64,000 bases of DNA from Daphnia carinata (Eukaryota; Arthropoda; Branchiopoda; Diplostraca; Daphniidae), in contig NC_081337.1 in NCBI RefSeq assembly GCF_022539665.2, forward strand, positions 10,967,768-11,031,767, given 5' to 3'. A model generated the notes under the pieces. The model did no database searches and was not told the origin of the DNA. It saw only the letters and a list, made by a program, of their open reading frames with translations. Numbering within the stretch: the first letter of the stretch is position 1; each line of letters begins with the position of its first letter. The translations under genes and the position numbers were made by a program. This document shows, piece after piece, positions 1 through 11,432 of this stretch.

Positions 1-2403
1 CAACTATCCATATAATACGAGGTGCCCGATGAGCTAGTTGATCTCTTCTTTCCTCCATATACTTGTCTCTTTCTTCGACACTCGTTGTGTATTCTCTCGA
101 AGGCGGCATTGCATCCCTAATGTGAATTGATGATGCGCCCAGGGAGGAACGAAGGACTCTTGCCCGTTGGTTTTTTTTTTTTCTTCTTTTCACGGATCGT
201 TTCGCTTTTTTTTTCACGCTTCAGGGGTGTGTGTGAAATCCAATAGGACATCGCTAGCGGGTAGTGTGCCTAAGTAGGTGCCCGTCAGGATCAAGGCCGA
301 AAAAAAGGACTGTTTGTCCTTTCACGGTCAAACTCCCGAATTTGCGAGTGCGTCATAGCATCAGAAAAAAAAGAATCGAAGGGACAATATAAGAAAGCGA
401 GACAAGATCGATGGGGGGAAAAATAAAGGTCATCTGCTTATAGAAACGGTGGGAAGCTTGTCATTCTTCTGCTCCCGAATGGGGAGAGAGAAGAAAAAAA
501 ACCTGCTTTTTTAAATCTATAGGTTTCACTTGGTCTCACGAAATGTGTCGCCATCTTTGCCTGGTCGAAAAACAAGAGAAGAAAAAAATAAACGAAGCGA
601 GAAAACATAAATTGTTGCGTTACCCTAAAAGGACTTCATTATGGAAAGTCGAACAAAATTATCATAACTGCCCATCGAACATGGGGGAAAAAAAAACGAA
701 AGATCAAGCCAAAAGGAGAGAAAAAAAAACTGGAAGTGAATTAGTTTAGAAAATACCATCGAAGAACTACATACAGTCGCTTATCAGAAATAAAACAAGA
801 AAGGGCATTTAAAAAAAAAATTTAGTCTACCAAACTGTAAATTTAAAAATTCGAAACAATGAATCATCAGCCCGCCCAACTGTCTGATCCCAAAATCAAA
901 CCAAAATGAAAAAAAGGGAGCCGCTAGATCGCTCTGTGTGCGCACACGCACTGCGGGGTTTTTTTATTTTTGCTGTTTCATCCTTACGCAATTGTCGGAT
1001 AGGCCCGAGCTAAATTAACAATAAAACGAGAGAAAAGAGACGGGAGCCTCCATTGAAATAAGAGGGAAAAAAAAAGATTCCTCGCCTATTTCTATCTTGT
1101 CCTTTTTTCCCCCTTACTCTTCCTTGTTGGGTGATTAATCGAGTCCACCGAGTCGAAAACGACGGTGCTAAAGAAGAAGAAGAAAAAAAGGAGAGAACAG
1201 CTGAAGAGAATAGCTCGCGAGAGAATACAATAAATCCAGTTGATTGGATTGAACGACGGATCGTGATGGATCGTCAATGGACGCGACCGGGGCGGAGTCA
1301 GTCGTCTGAATTTATGAAAGAAAACCCCTCCCGAAAAAAAGAAAGAGAGAAAAGAAGGAAGGCAAAGAACATGAAAAGAAAGAACAGAGACCTCAGCGAA
1401 AAGCTTCTAATTAACCAAATCACTTACAATGGCTGCTGCTGGCCGACTGACGGCTGTTAATTGGAGACGAACAAGTCACGCGTTCTCTCGTTAGCAGCAG
1501 ACGCACGGATATATACACACACACATTGATCGTCAGCAACTATAGAGAGAACCATGTCGACCAATGTCTTTCGCTCGGCTTGACCCAACAGCCAACATGA
1601 ATGAAATCACGCTAAATTAAAACAAAAACCTACGCACCATCCCTTTAGCAAATGAATAATAAGCAGAAAACTGAAACACGAAATGATGTTAAACAGTAAA
1701 AATGATAAAATTAAAAACCCGTTCTTTATGCCTTGACGGGGTGTGTCTCTATTTTTAATTGGTAGCCGCTGTCTTTTATAGAATGTCGAACTTAACATGA
1801 ATCCCTGTTAGGTGTGCCATCAGGCGGACGGATTTCGCACGGAATTATTTTTCAAGATGGGAGACGTGCGGTTGTGTCTTCTATTCGGGTCTCACGTAGA
1901 CTTTAAATCTAATTGGCCCAATATTGCCGACCGCACGGGAAAGAATGTGCGCCTTTTCCCGTTTTCGGGCCGTTTTTCCACAATTTTTTGTTCTTGTTGT
2001 GCTTTGTTTGAATTTCTGCGGCCAAAACGTGAACGTACGTTGTCCCGAAAACGAAGCTTTACAAAAGGGAGAAGATCAAAAGACGGGGTCCCAATCGGTT
2101 TGGGAACTTTTGTGGAGGGGTTGCCGTGTTGGCCGTGGGATGCGCGTACCCGTTAACAATTGTTCGTATGATTAATAAATGAGTAAGAATCGTCATTTAG
2201 ACTTGGATCGTTCATCATCAACTCTAAGTCTTGTCGTCTGATGATCCAAATGAAGGAAAACCCATCGCATCGAGTCCCTTTGTCGGCTCCCCCCTTTTTA
2301 AAGGCCAACGTTGCGCGTCTGTTATTATCGACGTTGTACAGCAAAATAACGAGCCTTATAGCCGCGCATCGTAGACGGGGTATATCCCCAATCAACCATA
2401 TAT

Positions 2404-2426
2404 ACACACACACACACACACACACA
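2404..2426. repeat. (CA)n microsatellite
   Basis: About 11 uninterrupted CA units are visible, preceded by a short TATA-rich stretch. Confidence 0.95.
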
Positions 2427-3098
2427 GAGTTATGTTTTCTGTCCATACAATTATCGAATGTCTATAAGCGGCGGTGCTGTACAAACATGTGGTGGAAAAA
2501 AGAAAAAGGGACCCAGTAGTACACACTCTCTGAAAAAGCGGTACGTGAACTTTAAAAGCGTTTTCTTGTGCCGAGTTTTCGTCTTAACAATAGCTAATTG
2601 TTCTCTTCCCCCCGTCTTTTGACGTTACGTCTATTCTCCCCTTTCTTCTTTTTTTTTCTTTCTTAAACCACAAAAAAGAAAATGCATCGCAACATGATGG
2701 GAACTCTAGCAGCAGCCATCGCTGCAAAGAGATATATATGCTGTGCCTATATGCACACAACTTATCGGCCGTCGGCCAGCCATGCCTTTTGAAAAGTGTT
2801 AGCCGCACCCAGAAAAAAGAGAGACAAAACGAATCATGGCCAAAAACAAAAGAACGTTATGCGCGCCCGTTGGTGAAAGGACCTCTCACTGACGCCCACA
2901 ACTAAGAAGATTTTTTTTTGTTTTTTCCTGCAGTGAAAATGAAAGAAGGATGAAGGATGAGTCGTCAGAGGGGGGTTCCTACAGACAAGGTCTTCTATAA
3001 AGAGAAAAAAAATTTCTCGCACCATTTGCCAGAACACTCTGTAGGGATGCACATCAATTTTCCATCACACACACAACACAAAAATGAGATTCTACGCC

Positions 3099-3100
<2 letters not shown>

Positions 3101-3130
<30 letters not shown>
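3101..3130. repeat. 30-base poly-A run
   Basis: An uninterrupted run of 30 A. I found no retrocopy upstream and no target-site duplication, so it is a homopolymer rather than a demonstrable retroposon tail. Confidence 0.9.
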
Positions 3131-3133
<3 letters not shown>

Positions 3134-3501
3134 AACAAAAGAGAAATGAACCTTCAGAATAAAAAAGGCACGAGTTTTTTTTTTTTTATAATCTAAAAAA
3201 AAAAAAAAAGAGCCGGCAGCGTCAGCCAATTGATTCAGGTCATTATAGATTGAAAAGAAAAGCTCCGGCGGGTGGTAGACACGTCAAACACGAAAGTGAA
3301 GGTAAAACGCTCCAAGAATAAATCTCGATTATTTTAAAGAAATAGCCTACCTTATGCAATGGCACTAGTAACCCATTAATGAAATTGAAAGCGAGGGGTG
3401 AACATATTCTTCGTTACGAGCCTATCAACGATTGGGTGCCGAACCCGTGGTGACAAATGGAACGAGCACGGCGATGACATTGACAGTCCCGCACGCATTC
3501 G

Positions 3502-3516
3502 CCCCCCCCCCCCCCC
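3502..3516. repeat. 15-base poly-C run
   Basis: Uninterrupted C run, one of at least seven poly-C/poly-G runs of 12 or more bases in the first 24 kb. Confidence 0.9.
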
Positions 3517-4748
3517 AGACAAAAAAAGGAAAAGTAAAACGAACTTGGTTGATTAAATGACTCTTCCCCCCCTTTTTCTTTTTTATCCATCTATCTCATG
3601 ATTGGGAGAGATTGGCCCGCGGGAATTCGCGTGCCGCACGCCGACGTTGCATGACTGACAACTCGTCGTGTTGTTTCATTCGGGCAAGGGAAGTTGTTGC
3701 AAAAAAAGGAAGAAGAAAAATGTGAATGCCGAGCAACAAAGATCCGCACGAGTTGCGAGATTGAAAGAACGAAGGGGCATCTTGAAGTCGAAGCCAAGAG
3801 CACGACCGACCCGATATCGTCCGCCCCCTACGCGCATCACATGCAAATACAGACGACAGCTACATGATGAAAATTCAATGAATAATCAAAGTTGTTGCAG
3901 ACCTCCCCGACGTTAAGCTTCACTGCTCGAGGCCAAACCAATTGTTCTCTCTCGTTCGTGCTGTTGATGAGTGATGATGTTCCTTTATTTTTCTATTTCA
4001 ATTTTTATTGATTCAAAAAGGGGGGGGGGGGATGCCAAACGTGCACAGAGGGCAGCGCGGACCACTCAGCAGATTTATGTAACAAAGTACAAGACAAAAG
4101 GACTCTTTTTCTTATGGCCGACGGCGGCGGTCGGATTTTCACGAAACGAATGAAATAGTAACAAAAGAAAACATTGATTTACAGATCTGCTGAGTGGAAA
4201 GCTGCAGATTCTTACAACCAAAAAGAAATTCAATTGTTTTTTTCTCTTTTCTTTCTTGCCAATAGATTTTTGTGTTTCCCCCTTTTGAAAACGTACACGC
4301 TGTGCCCGATCTATCGTTGAATACTTAATGGTGCATTGTAAAAAGATATCTATGATTATTTATTGATACTAGTAGTATGCGAGGGAATGAGATAAAAAGA
4401 GAAAAAAAAAAGAACGACAGGGGATCTAGAAGAAAACTGGCCAAGATGGAACGAACAACACGATTTCTTTTCCCTTCTGCACACACACATTACTGATGGG
4501 CGACATCGGAGACGCCATTATTTCCAGCCCGTTTTGTCGTTCTTTTTTTTTTTTTCTTCTTCTTCTTCTCTCTATGACGATATGATTATTATTTGAGGGA
4601 CATCGATGGAGGGCGGTGAGCTTTCACATTTCCCTTTTTTCTTCTTCTATGCCGATGTATAAAAAAAAAAAGATCTTTTTTTTTTTACCATGTCTACATC
4701 TTTATAGATACGACATTTATAAATATATGGTTACCTTATCTTTAGAGT

Positions 4749-4771
4749 TATATATATATATATATATATAT
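4749..4771. repeat. (TA)n microsatellite
   Basis: About 11 TA units between GAGT and GCAGTCC. Confidence 0.9.
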
Positions 4772-7056
4772 GCAGTCCAAGTCTTTTAGATACTGCCCTT
4801 TTTTTTTGTGTGTCCCCTACCAATGTCCCCGGTTGCGTTCAATATTGATCCGGAACGCGAGTGGTCCATAACAAAACACGGCAACATATTTGACGGTGCG
4901 GTATATAATAACACAACAACGGGTGACGTTAGCCCTCTGTTGTTGTTGTTGTACCCATGCACCGAAGTACGGCGGGGACTGTTGATACGGCGCAGATCAT
5001 TTTGGCCCTAAAGCCCAGGATCAAAGGTATCTAGTCTGGACACTGACTTTGTTTACCAACATTTCGGTTCGTGAGTTTGCCGGATGACAAAGTTGGCAAT
5101 GTTTAACCGCAAAGTAGAATTCCGGACACACGTAGTTTGCGATGTTTAGTTAGGCATTTTTTTTTTTAAGTAACAAAAAAAAAAATGATGCATCTGCTAG
5201 ACTTAATTTATAAGTGCGTCTAATTGACTGAACACAATTTATGATGTGACGTGGGTAGTCCTCCCTCGCCCGTTTTAGCTAAAATGAAATATTACGTCGG
5301 AGATTGAATTATGTTGGAAATTCGTTCATTTCCCAATATTTTTACCAGGATGGAAACTATAAAATTGATAGAAAAGAGGACAGGCCTAGCAGACAATCTA
5401 CTTCAAAAAATTATTAAAGCATCCTCAGTAACCTTAAAATTCATCACATAATTCATTGAACGAAAGTCTACGAAAAATTTGGCAAGTTTCCAAATGGAAA
5501 AAAAATACCGTAAAAAGTAAAACGTGCACCAAGAAAGAACGAAAAGAATGGACAATTGACACCAGAAAATTTAACTGTTCCACATTATTAAATTGTCATC
5601 TTCAATTTAGGTGGGCCTAAAAGTTAAGAATATGTGACATCATCCCCTCATTTCAGAGCGCTGATGGCTATGCAAAAGGGTTAGGATAAAAAGAGAAAAA
5701 AAAATTTAATATTGAACCAATTTTATGGGCTGCAATGTCTAGTTTAGTGCTATAATATTCTAGCTATTTATCAAACTCATCAGGATACCCAATTTGAAAC
5801 GAACTAAAAAAGCCAATTCGTTCCGTCCTCCTAGCAGTTCGATTTGAACTATTTTAGGAACTCTTTTTTTTTTCAGAAAAAGAAAGTTCTGCTTGTCAAA
5901 ATCAGCGACAACGAATCAATTCCATCATCCATCAAAATGTTAAGGGACATATCTCATTCCAGCGGCCGCTTTAGAGATATTAGCATAGAGCGTTTCCTTC
6001 TGCCCGTCTGAGCATTCCATCAACATTCTCCAGATGCTGGGACAGATCCGACGCACATGCCGACATCACACTGGCACTGTAGCGACAATTTTTACCGTTT
6101 TTTTTCCCCATCTCCCAAAGTTTAATTACCATCATCTTTTTTCATAACTCCCGCCGTAAATGTTCCGCTTTTCGTTACTTCCCTATTGCGCACACACACC
6201 GGGCCAAATATAAAAACAAAATGGGAAATGCTGTCGCGAGATTTATGACTCAATCAATGACAAATCAGTCGGCGACTTCATAACGAGCTCCAGACAAACT
6301 GAAACACTAGAGAGAAAAGAAGAAGTCTTGGCAATGGTGTTATAATGTACCAGATTGTTCGCTCTTCTCTTTTTTGGCACGTCTGTTGGCCAGATGCTGT
6401 TCTTTGGCGGTGTCGAGACTGATGAGCAAAAACTACTGAAGCAAGTCAAGTTGTTTCTATTCGATTTTTCTTGAGTTTCCCTCCCTGTTTTGCAATTCTT
6501 CCTCCTTGTTTGGAGACGCACATAACTTTTTAGCTTTGTCCCACAAGAAAGAAAAAGGGGGGAATGGTCTTCACGGTCGGTTGAATTGGACAGAAAATGT
6601 GGGGTTGAACGGGGATAAAGAGCCACTAGGACGAGAGCTGAAGATATCGAGCATACGCACGGAACTCGTGCACAGACTGTACACACACACTGTACATCTC
6701 AAGGGAGAGTATCACATCCAATTGATATTAACAAGACCCTCGAACCAAAACCCGCCGTCATGACAACAGCGCCAACCGCTGCTATAATAACAGAACAAAA
6801 AAGAAAAAAGGGAAGAAAATGTCTCGTCGATAAACGCTGCAATAATCACGTAAAGTGCGCCTTGTTATTGACGTGTATTAAGTAGAGGGTGTCGTCAGTG
6901 ATGGCTGCCTTAGCTCAAGAAAAAATAGCCAATAAACGTAAAGGAAAAAGGGAGAAAAAAAGTCGTTTTAATCCAATTCGTGAGACTCGGGGGATCTGGC
7001 CGGAGTTTGTCACCATTTTCAAAAGCTTACCGCAATTCGGAAAATGCCTCACACAC

Positions 7057-7072
7057 AGCGCCATCTTGTGGC
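7057..7072 (-). promoter_or_regulatory. CTCF-like motif
   Basis: On the minus strand this reads GCCACAAGATGGCGCT. It differs from the common CCASYAGRKGGCRS-type CTCF core at one position. Many arthropods keep CTCF, so an insulator site is possible. One motif in a window this size can also arise by chance. Confidence 0.3.
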
Positions 7073-7942
7073 ATATTTGATCTTAGACGTATTGGTCGAT
7101 TTCGATTATGGTCGGCTCCCTCCTATATTTATTTTTCTTTTTTTTTTTGAAGGGAAGAGACCGGCAAGGAAATTCTATAGCGTGAACACCGGGAGTCCCT
7201 AGGGTAGAAGCGGGAATCGTTTTCTTCTCTGATCTCTTGAGAGATGAAATCGAACGCGTTTGCCGCACACGTGAAAAAAAAAAGAAGACACTTCTCTTCG
7301 TCAGATAAACAAAATATCACCTTTTGTTTGCGTAACAGGAAAGGTCGATATATAAAATAGCGCCGATGAGGTGATAACAACCGAGAGCCATCTGATGTCA
7401 ATTTCAAACAAGATTGAGACACAAAAGCGTTTCATTTTGATGTCACGTGTTTTTTTTCCCAAAAATTCTTTTGCGGGATAGAAACAAAAAATCATAAGAA
7501 GCTGAAAAATCTTTTGTCTTTAGGATCAAGGTGAAGGACACAAACAAAAAGATGATTGGAGATGGTCTGCCGTGTCACGCGGGAGGCAACACGAGAAAAT
7601 GGATTGTGAATCAGATTATGCAGAGCCTTGCCTTCAGAAACTCCAACAGACCGAAAAGCGAAACTTGCGTCAGGGCCGACTACAAGTGGCAATCAGGCGA
7701 AGGACAAATATCGAACCGACAGCGCGCGATGGAAGCGACTACGAGAGATCAAAGCGTGCAAAGACCAAAGAGATGCCCCCAATATTATCCGACCTCTCTC
7801 AAGTCAAACTTTTATTTTCGTACCGAAAATGTCTTTTCTTTTTTTTTTTTGGCGGGGTTTTTCTTGTACTGCTTGTACACATCCACTTTCACGAAAATAG
7901 AACGTCGTTTGAACTCAACGGCGTGCGTGTATGTGACGGTTT

Positions 7943-7956
7943 CCCCCCCCCCCCCC
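7943..7956. repeat. 14-base poly-C run
   Basis: Uninterrupted C run. Confidence 0.9.
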
Positions 7957-8018
7957 TCCAGCGTAAGCCAGTCACGGAACAGCAAGGATGCCATTGTTAT
8001 TTGATTCGATCACCACTT

Positions 8019-8037
8019 TCTCTCTCTCTCTCTCTCT
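8019..8037. repeat. (CT)n microsatellite
   Basis: About nine CT units. Confidence 0.9.
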
Positions 8038-9267
8038 AAAAGTAACACACCCCTTTTTTTGTTGTTAAGAAACATGTACCTTCACTTGGTTCTCTCTTTC
8101 TAGATCCACGGAACGGAAGACATCTGAAACCGAGTTGCCGGCTAGACCCCTGGCGCAGAAGGCGGAAAACTCATTAAAAGGATTTGAATGTCAAGTGATG
8201 TGTCCCCCTAGCCTGAAAGTCGAGTCATCTTCCTCGCCATCCGCACGGAACCTTCGCGTTTGGCTCAGGACGATTCCATTCTAATATTATACAACGCCAA
8301 AAAAAAGTCTTCTTCTCATTTGCATCTTCTGGGGACGAACATTTTCGATTGCGCACAGTAGGGACATGAGGAGGGAACGAGGCAATTTCAAAAGGTTTTC
8401 AAACGAGAGAGAGTCAAACGGTTAATAGCCAAGCCATCCAGAAAGGAGTAATCAGTCCCATCTTAACTGCCGCTGGTACTCGAGACGGCCAGAGACTTTG
8501 CTAGAGGAATCATCAAATAGCAATACGAGATGTCGAGAAAGAGATAAGGTCGTCCTTTTTTCCCGTCCGCAAAAAAAAAACAAAAAAACTGAACTTTTAC
8601 GAAAACAAGGTGCAAAGATGAATCCCATCAAACGGAAGAAATTAATCCGGAGACATTTGAATACAAATAAGCCGCCGAAAAATAAAAAAAATCTAATATA
8701 AATACTATGGAGTAGTATAAATAGAGGGGCTCTCTCTTTTGTCCGTCATGCGTGCAAAGTTTTGTTTTCTTCGAAGAGCCTCCCCCGTCATGCCAATCTG
8801 AAATATGAGAAGTTTATTCTTTCTCGAACTTTTAAACGGGAAAAGTTGGAATAGTTCCGCGCCCGCAGTTTCCCTCTTTTTCTGTCTGTGTGCGCATTCA
8901 TTTCTCGCGCGATGGATGGGAATTCCTCAGCTGTACGTGGCTCACGTCTCTCCGAGAATAGAGGAAAGTTTAAATAAAAAGCCCACATAGATATGCACTA
9001 CGTTTTATAATATATACCTTTAAAAGAAGAAGAAAAAAAAGGCATTTGGTTTATTTGTTCCGTATGGTATTTTAAATGTTAACATACGATTCCCGCTGAG
9101 GTCTCTGACTGTGGTCTTTATTTATTTTTATTTTCTCCATGGCTATAAGCAGTCAGTAAGGAAGCAAGTTTACAAAAGGTAAGACAGAGTCAAAGGGGGG
9201 CAATAGTAAAAAAAAATAATAATAATAAAGCCTTTTAAATCATTTCAGCGCTATTTTCGATATTGAT

Positions 9268-9287
9268 CCCCCCCCCCCCCCCCCCCC
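9268..9287. repeat. 20-base poly-C run
   Basis: Longest C run in the window. It is followed 94 bases later by an 18-base G run (9382-9399), so one strand could pair with itself. Confidence 0.95.
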
Positions 9288-9381
9288 AGTCCTTATCTCT
9301 CTTATAAGGTCGCCGGCTGTGCTGTATCTGTTTGTGTATCATTGAGATGAAAGAGATCGAAACCACGCCCATATAGAGGAT

Positions 9382-9399
9382 GGGGGGGGGGGGGGGGGG
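9382..9399. repeat. 18-base poly-G run followed by poly-A
   Basis: Uninterrupted G run, followed by TAAAC and a 16-base A run (9406-9421). It is complementary to the C run at 9268-9287. Confidence 0.95.
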
Positions 9400-10549
9400 T
9401 AAACGAAAAAAAAAAAAAAAATTGAACCGACTATTTTCATCATTCACGAAAGTGGAATTGCTATGTATTGTTGAATGGATGCTATCAAGATGTGAGGGAA
9501 ACTCTGCGAGAAACTAACGAAAACTTCCGGTCATTTATTACACGCAAGTGCTGCAGATTTTATTCGAAAAAGAAAAAAAAAACAATTTTTGGAACGATCA
9601 GTTTTCCCTATTCGATTCGGTGAAATAGTTGACATTTATAATCGACAGATTTAGCGGTGCAACTTTGGCAGAGAGTTTCCCAGAATGAGAGGAAAACAAA
9701 GAACCAAACTGGCTATGTAAACAGCAGAGCTCGTTGCGCTTCACGCTTTTGATTTAAAACCGAATTAATGGCACATATACAACACATAGCGGAAAAAAAG
9801 GTTTTCATCTGCAGCCCCACCTCCTTGTAAATGAGGGCCAAAACTCGTCACAAGAGACAAGAGGGGTAGCGCTAGAATGTGTGTCATCTTTCTTCTCTTA
9901 TAGCAGCAGCACCATGTGAAAAAGAAATACGAAGCTACTTCTTTTTCATTCTTATCTGTCCTGTTCCAGGATTATTGCCCCCGGCTCTCATTTCCTTCTT
10001 TTTTCCCTTCTTCTTCGTACAAGAGAAAAGAAAAAAAATCCGGCCAATCACACGTAATGTCCACGCGCAAAAGAAAGAAGGTATTTGGTAATCTTTCGAT
10101 TTGGATCTTTTCAAATGAACGTCTCGTTTACTAATACGCCGATAAGCCTATCCTCATTTGCTAGTTACCAATGTATAAAAAAAAAAGATTTCCAACAATT
10201 AGGGTGTAGGCTCAATTGCTGTGGGGGCCATTTAAGTCGTCAAGCAGCAGGCCCAGTCATCATTAGCATCATTTTCAATGGTGGGGTTGGGCCCTTGTTT
10301 TTACTTTGAGGAGCCTTAACAGATGTGAAAGCATAACTTCCAAAACTCGGAGAGATTGACGCCGCAGTTAAAACCGGAGGCAAAGGGATAATCCAGTTCA
10401 AACATCACCAAGCAACTTAACGAGCAGTTAAGATAACACACACCCAACATTTGTCCAAACGCCTACGGTCGTACATAAAAAGCCCTTAATCGCAAAACAA
10501 AACAAAAATCAGCACAATTCGATGCCGTTTTTTAAAATGCGACAAAAAG

Positions 10550-10573
10550 TTTTTTTTTTTTTTTTTTTTTTTT
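10550..10573. repeat. 24-base poly-T run
   Basis: Uninterrupted T run. Confidence 0.9.
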
Positions 10574-11394
10574 GCTAAATCGTCAGAAAAGAAGAGTCAT
10601 CTAACGTCATCAATCATGCGCGTAGGAAACAGCTGTGCGTTGCAACACTGTTACCCGATAAAAAAAAAAAAAAAAAAACAAAGATCCTTCCTGTAAACAC
10701 CCAGGCTTTAAAAAAAAAAAAGAAATAGAACACAAGCAGCAGCAGCAAAAAAAAAAAAAAAGAATAATAGACATAGGCGCGCGCCAAAAGCCGTCGTGAT
10801 CAGTTAACCACTTCAAGAAACGACGGATAACGGGCAAAGATAAGCGAACAGTTGGTGTATGTTATATAAAGAGAGGAGGGAGGCGTCGATCCATAAAAAC
10901 AGGAGAAAAAAAAAAGAGATACGAGCTCAACATCGATCCACAAGATCGAAAAAGCTGGAGGGTAAACGTAAGAGAACTGGGCGCGGTGGAGGGGACAATT
11001 CGAGGGATGTGCTGACTCTTGTGTGATCTTTCGCTTTTTTTCCGTTACCCCCTGGAAAAGCAAACAGAACAAAAGAAGGGAGGAAAAAAAAAAGTGGAAC
11101 ACAGCACTATCTCGTCGCAGAGGAAAAAGAGAAAAAAGTTGTTCATGACTGGAAGCAGACGACACATTGAATCGATACAAAGACAGCCAGTAAAAATAAA
11201 GATAAAAAAAAAAAAAAAAAAAGCCACACACACACACACATAGAAAGAAACGGAACTTATTGCAAGGATCTCTGCTCTGGTTCTGATAAAGCGCAAATAG
11301 AAAATGATCCTGGGCCTAGTTAACACACACACACATCGCCACGGACACTCGTCTTACAAAGTGGCTGAACACGGCGCGTATAAAGAATTCAAAC

Positions 11395-11395
<1 letters not shown>

Positions 11396-11427
<32 letters not shown>
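11396..11427. repeat. (GA)n microsatellite
   Basis: About 16 GA units. GA tracts can bind GAGA-type factors in arthropods, but nothing nearby marks a promoter. Confidence 0.95.

Positions 11428-11432
<5 letters not shown>

Larger units (their letters stand above)
1..4800. other. Non-coding host DNA rich in simple repeats
   Basis: I see no recognisable gene. The stretch has many poly-A, poly-T and purine/pyrimidine tracts, a CA repeat, a 30-base A run, a 15-base C run and a TA repeat. Open frames such as 1131-1460 and 1812-2156 are lysine/arginine-rich or phenylalanine-rich translations of low-complexity tracts, without domains or codon bias I can recognise. It could be intergenic DNA or a large intron. 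Confidence 0.6.
4801..9200. other. Non-coding host DNA, no supported gene
   Basis: No domain is recognisable. The stretch contains a CTCF-like motif (7057-7072), a 14-base C run and a CT repeat. Open frames at 6243-6686 (minus) and 7531-8039 (plus) give no recognisable protein, and they overlap other frames of similar length, as expected by chance. Confidence 0.55.

Noticed and set aside
1131-2175. Open reading frames of 83-114 codons on the plus strand
   Set aside because: They overlap in several frames, consist largely of translated A-rich or CpG-rich tracts, and show no domain or splice-site support.
8105-8284. A 59-codon frame after a TTTCTAG acceptor-like site
   Set aside because: The length is within chance expectation, there is no matching donor exon and no recognisable protein.
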